Source of the DNA: Marchantia polymorpha subsp. ruderalis
Lineage: Eukaryota > Streptophyta > Marchantiopsida > Marchantiales > Marchantiaceae
Assembly: GCA_037833965.1 (NCBI GenBank)
Contig: AP031355.1
Location: forward strand, 8,581,501-8,645,500
Length of the DNA stretch: 64,000 nt
Direction of reading: 5' to 3'
Under the pieces are notes generated by a model. That model did not search any database, was not told where the DNA came from, and saw nothing but the letters and a program-made list of their open reading frames with translations. The translations under genes were made by a program, and so were the position numbers. Below are positions 11,252-20,180 of the stretch, piece by piece; the stretch's first letter is position 1, and each line of letters starts with the position of its first letter.

Positions 11252-11929
11252 TTTTCCATAAGGTGGAAACCACTCAAAAGGTCTCTCCCAGAAACGTTAT
11301 CTACTAGGCCAAAACTTCAAATAAAGAAACCCAAAACTTTTGCTATCTTATCCTGATTTTGTACCCCCAAACTTCAAATCATCATAACTTTGTCTCTAGA
11401 CGTGATCGCTCAGTAAAGTTTTGACTCACACGTAGGTAATCTTCAAATACACACACGTACAAAGTTTCAAAGCCTAACTTGAAATAAAAAAAATAATAAT
11501 TTACTCTGTACAAACTTTCCAGAGAGCAAACTTTTGGTACCCGTGAAAACCCCCTCAACTTCTAACTCTCATATCTTTTTGTTAACACATGATCTAGACC
11601 TGAAACAAAAACTTAAACGTTCTCTATCTTCCACTCTACAATCAATAAAAACTTTGAAGAATACCTTCAAAAATACTTTTTCGGTGTCTAAGATCACTTT
11701 TATCTCAAAAAGGCATGTTTACGTGAACAAAACATACAAAATCACTTCTAGGCTATCATATGAGACTATGGGATAAACAAAGGGAATTTTGCTCTCAAGC
11801 ACACTCTCCGCTTATTCATTCCGCAATGTTAACACCAAGTGATCCCTCATGGATACTTTCTCTCGAGCTAGAAATCGAATCCTAAACATTCCGCCTTCTA
11901 GATTGAGGTCCCGGCAACGGAACCAAAAA
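11252..11929 (-). other. Untranslated leader of family A element 1
   Basis: A 678-bp AT-rich leader between ORF0 and the 5' LTR. The primer binding site complementary to tRNA-Glu lies at 11909-11925 (plus strand reads tcccggcaacggaacca). An antisense frame of about 80 residues (11534-11776) is shared with the leaders at 29817-30116 and 4850-4653, but the copies are so similar that this is weak evidence of coding. Confidence 0.7.
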
Positions 11930-12701
11930 TGCAACCTCCGGGCTGACTCTCACTCAGGTTTACCTCAGATGGCTTTTTGGTAGCTCATCATGATTCTAGA
12001 AGACTAGGACTCCGCATCATACTCATAACCTAAACACCCTCTCACACAATCTCTCAAGGTATCACTCCATTTCATACACTCATCGACACTCCAAGGTACT
12101 GAAAATTCGTCACTCTTTCATATATGAAACAAGTCTCTACATATGAACTCTCCAAACTTGCTTGAGAGGCTCTTCCCTACCTCTCTATATATACTACTTG
12201 AAAATACTACCATAGTAACAAATGGTAATTTCTATCTAACTTACTTTTACGAAGATAAACCATAGTAAGGTTGACTAGTTATCAATATGTGGCAACATGC
12301 CATTGGCCCCCTAAACCTTCTAGATGTTTACTAATCCCTAGATTGAGGTGGCGACATGCCATTTGTGCCTTTCCAACTTCTAGAACTTCGAGTTTCCACT
12401 AAGTCAACATAAGACTTAGTCTAACCAATGGAATACTCCTTACTTTAGTCAAATCAATCAAAACTAAACATGAAGTTCAAAAGTCTTTTCTCTTGGAATC
12501 TAGACTTTTGTACAAGACAAAATAGAAGTGCTCACTCAAATCTTCTAGAACTTCTCTAGTTATTCCGCCAAGTATAGACATTATAGCTAAACTAGCTAGA
12601 CTTAGTCATAACTAGCTAGATTTAGTCATAACTATCCTAACCATGATTAATTCCTTGGCTAATTCTAGTTTTATTTCACACATGCAATATCTGGTCTTAC
12701 A
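11930..12701 (-). repeat. 5' LTR of family A element 1
   Basis: 772 bp, partner of 5023-5794. Its right end is followed by gatc and the resumed leader of the outer A element (acgtctagagagaaagttat), which matches the leader of element 2. Confidence 0.92.
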
Positions 12702-12858
12702 GATCACGTCTAGAGAGAAAGTTATGTTGATTTGAAGTTTAGGGGGTACAAAATCAAGATAAGAGAGCAAAAGTTTTGGGTTTCTCTATTCGGAGTTTTG
12801 GCCTAGTAAATAACGTTTCTAAGAGAGCCATTTTGAGTGGTTTCCACTTTATGGAAAA

Positions 12859-12904
12859 ATGAGTGAACAAGGGGGCTGGAAGGTTAGGTTATCCAAAGTA
12901 CCTC
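12859..12904 (+). pseudogene. ORF0 of the outer A element, first part (split by element X)
   Basis: ATG at 12859 opens MSEQGGWKVRLSKVP, matching the ORF0 start of elements 1 and 2. The frame is cut at the cctc target duplication, where element X begins. The remainder lies 22 kb away at 35381-35778. The insertion disrupts this copy. Confidence 0.88.
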
Positions 12905-12985
12905 TGTCATGTAGTTGCGAGTCGGCTCACGAAGTTTAGACACTTACTATATTTAGACGTGAAGTTAGGGTTCGGGTCACGAGGG

Positions 12986-12992
12986 GTATACC
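12986..12992 (+). promoter_or_regulatory. Possible TATA-like box in the X LTR
   Basis: GTATACC lies about 30 bases upstream of 13017, where the 11-nt putative self-primer begins. If transcription starts there, the primer would be the first 11 bases of the RNA, as in Tf1. A second candidate, TATATTTA, lies near 12950. Position is the only support. Confidence 0.3.
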
Positions 12993-13003
12993 GTCGGGGA
13001 CGG

Positions 13004-13027
13004 CTCGAAGAACGTTAGTTCTTCGAG
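13004..13027 (+). other. Hairpin in the X LTR carrying the putative self-primer
   Basis: A perfect 10-bp inverted repeat, CTCGAAGAAC / GTTCTTCGAG, with a 4-base loop. Its right half, AGTTCTTCGAG (13017-13027), is complementary over 11 bases to the block directly after the LTR (13198-13208). The hairpin is also present in the right LTR (self-primer half at 35078-35088). Confidence 0.7.
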
Positions 13028-13197
13028 TCGAGCCTAGAAGCGTTGGGAGCGTAGAGCGATTTTACCCTTTGCGTCGACCTGGATTCTCCGAGTGTGGAGT
13101 GGGTTGGGCTCGACTCATGTTTGTGACGGTGACGGTTTGGTTCCAGTAGGGTTATCGACCGACGGGAATTCCAGTGGGGAATCTCCTGTTTGTTTCA

Positions 13198-13208
13198 CTC
13201 GAAGAACT
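13198..13208 (+). other. Putative self-priming primer binding site of element X
   Basis: CTCGAAGAACT starts at the first base after the LTR, exactly where retroelement primer sites lie. It is not complementary to a tRNA 3' end (no TGG start), but it pairs over 11 bases with 13017-13027 in the LTR. The geometry matches the known Tf1 mechanism, in which the 5' end of the RNA folds back as primer; that this happens here is inference. Confidence 0.55.
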
Positions 13209-16200
13209 CGTTTACGTACATCGAATCCGTCGGTGTGACGTTGTCAAGTCAGTTTGTCTAATGTAGAAGATCATCACGTTTCACGATCAAGGTTTAGAAC
13301 TTCACATCGATCAGTTTCAAGAGTTCGTACAGTCTAAGTCAATCTCGAGAGTTCTTACAGTCTGCGTCCATCGGTGGTTCAATCATCATTGTCAGAAGAG
13401 CAAAGTGGGTGTGTTTGATTTAGGGCGTTGTAGAGGCCCTGCAGCAGAAGAAACATCTTTCGGAAGGCACTCTTCCGCTTTGCTTGCTGCGCCTTTCCAC
13501 CAAGTTACTGTGGTTCGAACGAGGAAAGAAGCGATCGAGCGATCGATCGATCGTTGGCCCGACGAGCTCTGTGCATGTGCCTGTTTCTGTTTTTCCTGTA
13601 GGTCGACGAAAGCCCGAGCCGATCGATTGGTGTCGTGTAGTCTTTGGCTTTCTCCGCACAATTTCCGGACTCGAGACAGATTGGCATTGTCGAGTGAGTG
13701 AGTGAGTGAGTGAGAAAGAGAGAGTGAGCTCTTGTGAGGAAATGCGGGTCGCATCGAAGTCTGCGCACGAGGATTCGGTTCTGCGGGTTTGTTACGCTTT
13801 TTCATATGAATGAGAGTGATCGTGGATCGTGAAGGGCTGGCCGTCTTTTCGTAATTGGCCGGTCGGTTGGCGCTACGCGGACTAGAACAGTTCGGTGGGC
13901 AGAAAAGCTGGAGCCGAGGCCACTGTCGCTCAGGGAGAGGAGAGTGGGCGATTTACGGGCTGCTTCGGCGACCGGTTAATTGTTCTTCTCATCGGGGAGG
14001 TTGGGTCAGAAAAGCGAACGGCGTATCGGTGGAACGCAAGAGAGATGAACGAGAAGAGGTGTGGATGCTTTTGAAAGACAGGACGAGGTGACTCGCAAGA
14101 GGAAGGAAGGTGTCAGAGAGCGGCTTGGAGGTAGAAGTACGCGATAGTTTTCCATTTGAAGGGCTGGTGTCCAAGGACTTCAGTTTTGGAGTTCGGTGAG
14201 CTGTGAAAGTTAGGGTTACACAGTCATTCAATCATGAGGTAGTGACACTGTCATCAAAAGTCACACTGTCAGCCAGTTTTCTGGCCCCGCAATCAGCCAG
14301 TTTTAAGAGCTTCTCTTGCCAAGAAGTAATCTTTAAACTTGTCAAAAGTAATCTTTAAACTTTGAAGCGCAGAGGGATAGATACGTTGTTACGTGCACTG
14401 TTTTGCCTGTTTCCTATCTCCCCTTCCTCCTGTCACACGTGCAGAACTTTACTGTTTCTACAAGCCCTTCGTTTCTCTTCCCGGATGGCAGTTTCTGGTT
14501 CTAAAAGAGGGGCCTAGTGTCTCGTTCTGTTTCCCTCGGGGTTTGTCTAGTTGCATCAAGTGGCGACTGAGGTTTTCCTCATCGCCCACCGTCGAACTCG
14601 TTCCTCAGTCTATTCCAGGAACCAGTATATACTTTGCATAGTAGGTTTCTTTGAGATGAACACGGTATCTGATATGGGAGACAATATATTCAGCGCAATT
14701 GTGTGAATATGTGTGGTAACATAACGACCAATTTTGAGACCCCGTTTTAATAGTTGACATCTATGGCGCAAGGAACATACAGAGATTGGCGATTATTTTC
14801 TTCTCTACGGAGGAGAATTAAAGTTGGAGGTCAACCTACGGGAACGGCAGGTTGTTAGTAACTTTTTGCCCCAGACTTACTTCTGAAGTACAAAGTTTAT
14901 CACGGAGCTCAGGGCAGACGGACGGAGGTCGAGACAAACACCGGCCCCTTAGTGACGTGAGACCATTTTGGGTTTATTTCACCTGTTTATTTAGACCCGA
15001 AATATTTCACCTCCTCACACTCTGCCTCAGGTTTACAGAAATTGGTGCAGTACCGGCAACAGACGTTTTTTTGTTGTATAGGTAGTCCGTGTGTGATCGT
15101 CGTGTAGAAGCTATCTACAGAGGCAAGATCCTTAGTAGAGAACAGGAAAAATGCACACATGGACTTTGATGATGCTTCTGACGAGGTGAACAGAGTTAAT
15201 AAAGACTAACAGAAGGTACTGTCAGAGGATAATTCGAAGGAGGGGAAAAGACCAGAATCTTCTGTTTTTGAAATCTGCTATTGGTACCATAGGCACCAAG
15301 ATTGGGTACCTCCCACCAGCGGGTGAACACCACGGTAGAGTTGTCAGATCACTGGAACCGAATACATAGATCTTTGAGGTGTAAATGGAGGTAACTTACC
15401 CTGGTTATGTTGCAGTCGGTTACTATAAATCTCTCTCTTTCCTAAAATATTTCATGGGAAAGGAATGTTTAGTGCCGTTGCTCTCGAATGACTACCTAGA
15501 TGTTTAGTATATCCATACCTATATCCACACGAACTTAGTTCCATAGCGTTTTTATAGCTGATCCAGAGAAAATTATGTGTGACTTAGTTTGGCATAGTAG
15601 CATGGTGGAATAGTCCAATAGCAGCAACCTCCGGTTTGAAGATCTGTTAGGCGAAGGTAGCCTATGCAGGTATTTTGATATTCAGTTTTGATAAATACAG
15701 TAGTGCTGAGTTTGCAGTAGAAAGTTTCAAATTCACTAGTTAATGTGAATTTGTTTAAACATAGTTCCTTAAAACTATTAAAATCTTTTAATAGTTTTTA
15801 TAGTTGAACTGTATCTAGTTTTCCCTACAGATTTAGTTTACAAATATTTGTGAACAATCCTTGTACACAGTGGAGTTTTGACTTGTGAAGAGAAAATGCC
15901 ACTTGGTGAGAAAGTGGGAGACAGTTTACCAGAAATTCAGACAGTGGAGGTCGTCAGTCGCCAGGAACGTGGTCAGGAGCAGGAGGTGACGGTGCAGCCT
16001 CAAGTAGAAGAGAATCTGGTTAACCCTGTTGTGGTAAAAGAAAAAAATTCTGGGTTAGATTGGGACGAAATTTCAAACAATTTTTGTTTGCGATTTGGTG
16101 GAAAAGGGCATCATAGGCACTGGAGGCCCACGTAGATGGAGGGCAATGGAGATCAAATCGAGATCGTGAAGCGATGCGATGTCCCGTGTGTGTTGTCTTG

Positions 16201-16613
16201 TTTTGTGCTCTGTTTCCTTTAGACTGGAGAGTCGTTGCTAGCTGGTTGCTTGTGTTTGGATCCTCTGCAGTCTTGCTTCCTGGTGCGCGCCCGTGTAGGG
16301 GTGACGCTGATTTCCGGAGTAGTTGTACTCCTGTGTGCTGGCGATAGGGGACTGGACTTGATCACCGGCCGGTCTATCTATGTTTCTCTCACGGTGAGAC
16401 TGGAGTGATGACCAGTAGACCGTGAGAGTCTTCTTGCTGTGATGACAGGTTAGGTTGCCCATACCCCTTAGCTAGTAGGGCTAGAGTGGCTGAGTGCAGC
16501 ACGACGTCAGGGGCGGATTGGGTTATTGGGTGGAGATCTGGCAGTGGTGCCAGTTGAGGTCTCGTCATCACGGAGCAGTCTAGTGGTCCTGTTGAGGACC
16601 GCGGGGGATTTAC
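13209..16613 (+). other. Long leader of element X without a recognised gene
   Basis: About 3.4 kb between the primer site and gag. Overlapping frames at 13390-13805 and 13855-14640 look like shadows: several compete on both strands and none resembles a known protein. There is a short GTGA microsatellite near 13690-13710. A leader this long is unusual for a gypsy element and may include unrecognised captured DNA. Confidence 0.5.
15878..16135 (+). CDS. Short hypothetical ORF in the X leader
   Basis: 85 residues, glutamate- and valine-rich (VEVVSRQERGQEQEVTVQPQ), ending before gag. I do not recognise it. It might be the N-terminal part of an older gag frame or chance. There is no competing frame on the other strand over most of its length. 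Confidence 0.25.
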   Translation: MTCEEKMPLGEKVGDSLPEIQTVEVVSRQERGQEQEVTVQPQVEENLVNPVVVKEKNSGLDWDEISNNFCLRFGGKGHHRHWRPT

Positions 16614-17901
16614 GTGGAGTGGGTTGAGGTATCGGCTACCTTCACTTATTTCGCCAGTTGTTGCGGACAGGACCAGAGTGTTGCAGACACAGAGTCTTTG
16701 GTGGTGATATCGTCTAGTGTTCCAACCCCATTGATTTGGGACATGGACGGGATGTACGGGGCCTCGAAGGGCCCTCGACGTTACTCTGGTGCAGTGGGCA
16801 CCATCAAGCTTGATGATTTTATTCAGGAGTTCGACACGTGGTGTGATATGCAGTTTCTGCGTAACCCCACGTTGTTTACACCCTTCTTTGCATGGAAGGG
16901 GTTATTCCAGCATTTGGAGGGGCCTCCCATGGACGATTATCATGAGTTTGGGAGAGAGTATGCTGCAGAGATTGATGCATGGAGACGGCATTGGTCTCCG
17001 AACTACTCATCCATTACCCAGGGTGGTGTGGGTACCAGTGGAGGTGCGAGTATCGGCATCAGTGGAAATGCGAGTAGTAGCATCAGCGAGGGTACCAGTG
17101 GAGCAATTGGCGCAACTGGTACTAGTACCAGCAGCGATACTGTTAGCATTGCCGGTGGCAGCACGAGGGGAGATGCTAGTGGCGTACCTTCGTTTAGCCC
17201 CATTCCTGAGTTCTTCCAGAGATTGAGGAAGAATTATCAGGGGGTGAAAACGGAGAAGTTGAGGAGCCTCTAGGAGTTTGAGCGGAAGACTGGCGAGAGT
17301 CTTCGTGAGGCATACACTCGTATGCGACGGCTCATCTCGGTTACTCACGGTGTGACTGAGGCACAGGTTGTCCAGTACTGGTATTGGATTCTGGACAGAG
17401 AGTTGCGGAGGAGAGTGCGTGATGCTACTCTCATGAGCGACTCATCACCCACATTAGCCCATGTGTTTGCTCTTTCTGAGAAGATTGAGCTTAACATGGT
17501 GGAGGAGAGGGTGGTGACGTCTACATTTGCGAGGGACACGACCACTACTTCGCGTATCCCACATAGCCCAGCACAGTCTCGCCCCATAAGTGGGAGTCGT
17601 GGAGGTCATACACGACATCCTTTAGGTCACAGAGAGCATAGTGCGCGGCCACCACTGCCTTCATTTTCGGGCCAGCCACAGGGACCGTCATGTTGGACAT
17701 GCGGAGGAAGTCATATGAGGAAGGATTGTCCCCAGGAGCGAGAGGGACAAACTCCACATGCTAGGCCACAGCCGGCACAGGTGACCTGTGATCATTGTCA
17801 TCGACCGCGTCATCCTCGAGAGCGTTGCTTTGACCTTCATCCTGAGTTGAGATCTGGAGGTAGAGGTCGTGGAGGTGATGCTCTGCGAGGCCGAGGTGGT
17901 C
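16614..17901 (+). pseudogene. gag of element X (interrupted by stop and by element A2)
   Basis: One frame from about 16614 to 17901, broken by a TAG at 17271-17273, then continuing after the A2 insert at 31134 to a TGA at 31169-31171. The first half has a Gag-like helical region (DDFIQEFDTWCD, then FFAWKGLFQHLEG) and a Ser/Gly/Thr-rich linker. After the stop, EFERKTGESLREAYTRMRRL resembles the end of the retrotransposon Gag core. Two zinc knuckles follow, CWTCGGSHMRKDC and CDHCHRPRHPRERC, then a Gly-Arg repeat tail (RGRGG) that crosses the A2 insertion point. The Gly-Arg tail resembles an RNA-binding RGG box. The upstream limit is uncertain; MDGMYG at about 16744 is another possible start. 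Confidence 0.8.
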
Positions 17902-18761
17902 TGCAACCTCCGGGCTGACTCTCACTCAGATTTACCTCTGATGGCTTTGTGGTAGCGCATCATGCTTCTAGAAGACTAGGATTCATCCTCTCACTCATGT
18001 CCCAAACACCTTCTCTCACAAACTCGCCATGTATTACTCCAACTCACACACAAACTCTCCTCACGTCACTCTCTTCACATAAACGCAAACACACGTCGAT
18101 ACTCCAAGATACTCAAAAACTTCACTCCTTCATTCTTGAAACAAGTCCTCACACATGACTCTCCAAACTTGCTTGAGAGGTGCTACTCTACCTCTCTATT
18201 TATACTACTTGAGAAGTTACCATAGTAACATGTGGTAATCTCTCTTAACTTACTTTTACCTAGGTAAGTTTGACTAACCCCCTCTACGTGGCAACATGCC
18301 ATTGGCCTACCTAAACCTTCTAGAAGCTTCCGGAATCCAAGGTTGAGGTGGCGACATGCCATTGGAAGCTTTTAAACTTCTACAAGCTTCCTAGCCACTA
18401 AGTCAACATTAGACTTAGTCTAGCCAATCATATTTCATACATTTAGTCAAACCAATCAAATCCAAGCTTCTAGTCAAATATCTAATCCCTTGGAATCTAG
18501 AACTTTTGTATAAGACAAAATAGAAGTGCTCTCTCCTTGTAAAAGACAAAATAGAAGTGCTCACTCCATTCTTCTAGAACTCCGCTAATTACTCCACCAA
18601 CTATAGACATTGTAGCTAAACTTAGTTATGACTAGATAAACTTAGTTATAACTAACTAGTTTAGTCATAACTAGCTAGTCTTAGCTATGCCTTGGCTAAT
18701 CATCCTTATTCCCTTGACCACTTCTAAGACTTAGTACATATGTGCAACACCCGGTCTTACA
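17902..18761 (-). repeat. 3' LTR of family A element 2
   Basis: 860 bp, second LTR subfamily. It is longer than the 772-bp type partly because a segment reading AGACAAAATAGAAGTGCTC is tandemly repeated (about 18513-18570). The bases after it, tttacccccggacc, are the same polypurine-tract complement as in element 1. Confidence 0.92.
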
Positions 18762-18784
18762 TTTACCCCCGGACCAAGATTTCA

Positions 18785-19165
18785 CTACGCCCTCGGAGTG
18801 AAAGAATCTGATCTTCGATGGAATAACTTCAACTTGTCGTGGTTGACTCGATCGAAGTGACGTCCTCCTAACTCCTTGATGTCATAAGTGAAATTTCCCC
18901 ACACCTTCTCAACTATGAAAGGTCCAAAATACTTAGGAAGAAACTTTTTCCTAGCTCTCTTGTATCTAATTGCATCAAAAAGCATCACCCAATCACCTTC
19001 CTTGAACGGCTTCAAGTTCTGGTTTCCACTTCGTTTGTCGTGATACTTCTTATGCAACTGTTGAGCCCGCTCCACTCGTACCATGGCTAGTGCTCGAGCT
19101 TCCTCTAACTCCATCAATTGTTGTTGGCGAGACTTGATGGCTTCTGCTCCATTTGATTTCTTCAA
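18785..19165 (-). pseudogene. Integrase C-terminus of family A element 2
   Basis: 126 residues ending FTPRA, containing the GDWVMLFD strand and the KYFGPFIVE GPF module that close the gypsy integrase. This is the true end of the polyprotein: it stops 23 bases before the LTR. It is cut off from the rest of integrase (24545-25293) by element B, so it is not expected to be expressed as part of pol. Confidence 0.88.
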
Positions 19166-19171
19166 CCTTTG

Positions 19172-20180
19172 TGTAATAACCCACTAAAGGCTAAAACTGC
19201 AATATAGTGGTAGAAAGGTCGAACCCACAGGGACAGAGGAACACACGGGGTACAAAGTGTCACGTTTTAACAGACTATTGAGGAGTTTGAATTCTCAGGC
19301 AACTGTCACTCCCAGAAATACTGCAAGTGTCCACTCGGAGCGCACTCGGAGGTCGCACAGTGCAGCGTAACACACACACACACACACACCTGAAACTACA
19401 GAAACACAACCCAGAGATCCGTTAGGACCTCTACTTCAAGATTTCAGGGGGAAAGTCTCTCACGAGCACACTCGGCAAAGCTGCGGGTAGTGACTCCCAA
19501 CTCCGGCTTTTACAACGCTTCCACTATCTTGCTGCTAGTGTAGGAAACCCGGTTTGGACTACCTACTTCGGATCGAAGTCACTCAGACGCGGTGAACAAC
19601 ACTCTCAACTCACAAAACGCGCAGAGAACACAGGTCCACACTGAAGGACTCACTGTGAAACGTTCCAGTAACACAACAACAGTCTATTGAAGAGTTTGAA
19701 TTCTCAGGCACTTGTCATTCCCAGAAATACTACAGGGGTTACCCTCAAGGCACCTGCTGCAGCGTAACCTGAATTTACAACCAAGGCTTACACGAAGTAG
19801 CAAAACTTCACTTTGGCATTCAGGGGAAAAATCCCAAGGAGTACAATCAGAAAGAAACACTCGAAGGTGTAGGGGCGAAACTGTTCAAGTATCTAACTAG
19901 TCACTGGCTCTGAGCATCGGCAGTCACCCGCAGGTGCAAATCCGAACTACTCAAGTCTCTAACCAATGTACTAGCTCTGAACATTCGGCCGAAGGCCTTC
20001 AGCTACAAAATGCGGAACGCTAAGTTGTAACTCCTCGTGCGTGGTGACAGAACTCAAGGACACAAACACGCAAAGGAAATGGGTTCCTGATCTGCACTTC
20101 TGATGGGAAAGAACCCCAGGCAAAACGCCTGGAACTATTTTATACCTTCTAAGTCCTACCTAGCACTACACTGCACTACG
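19172..20180 (-). other. 3' noncoding part of element B with internal repeats
   Basis: About 1 kb downstream of the B gene. A segment of about 60 bp, beginning near 19269 (cagactattgaggagtttga), recurs at about 19680, and a shorter one near 19885 recurs near 19953. There is a CA microsatellite at about 19371-19389. No ORF of note. Confidence 0.6.

Larger units (their letters stand above)
5023..12701 (-). mobile_element. Family A Ty3/gypsy element 1, complete with both LTRs
   Basis: A 7679-bp element in minus orientation with two 772-bp LTRs that differ at only a few sites. It is flanked by the 4-bp duplication gatc (5019-5022 and 12702-12705). It contains the leader, ORF0, gag, protease, RT, RNase H and integrase in Ty3/gypsy order, with no chromodomain and a GPF module at the integrase end. 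The RT and integrase sequences look most like the Tat/Athila side of the gypsy group. It sits in the untranslated leader of the outer A element; the leader sequence resumes exactly after it. One frameshift, three in-frame stops and an RT active-site change make this copy non-autonomous. Confidence 0.93.
12905..13197 (+). repeat. Left partial LTR of element X
   Basis: 293 bp (TGTCATGTAG...TTTGTTTCA) matching 34966-35258 with about five differences. It lacks the first 118 bases of the LTR (the TGTGACATTTG... part), which are instead found as an extra copy at the far right end of the element. Confidence 0.85.

Noticed and set aside
13392-14641. Several frames of 70-140 residues on both strands in the X leader
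   Set aside because: They overlap each other on opposite strands, have no recognisable domain, and lie in a GC-richer stretch where chance frames are expected.
19180-19235. TAGTGGTAG...GGTCGAACCC at the end of element B resembling pol III A and B boxes
   Set aside because: Box spacing and sequence are poor and no tRNA-like fold is possible; it may just be part of the element terminus.
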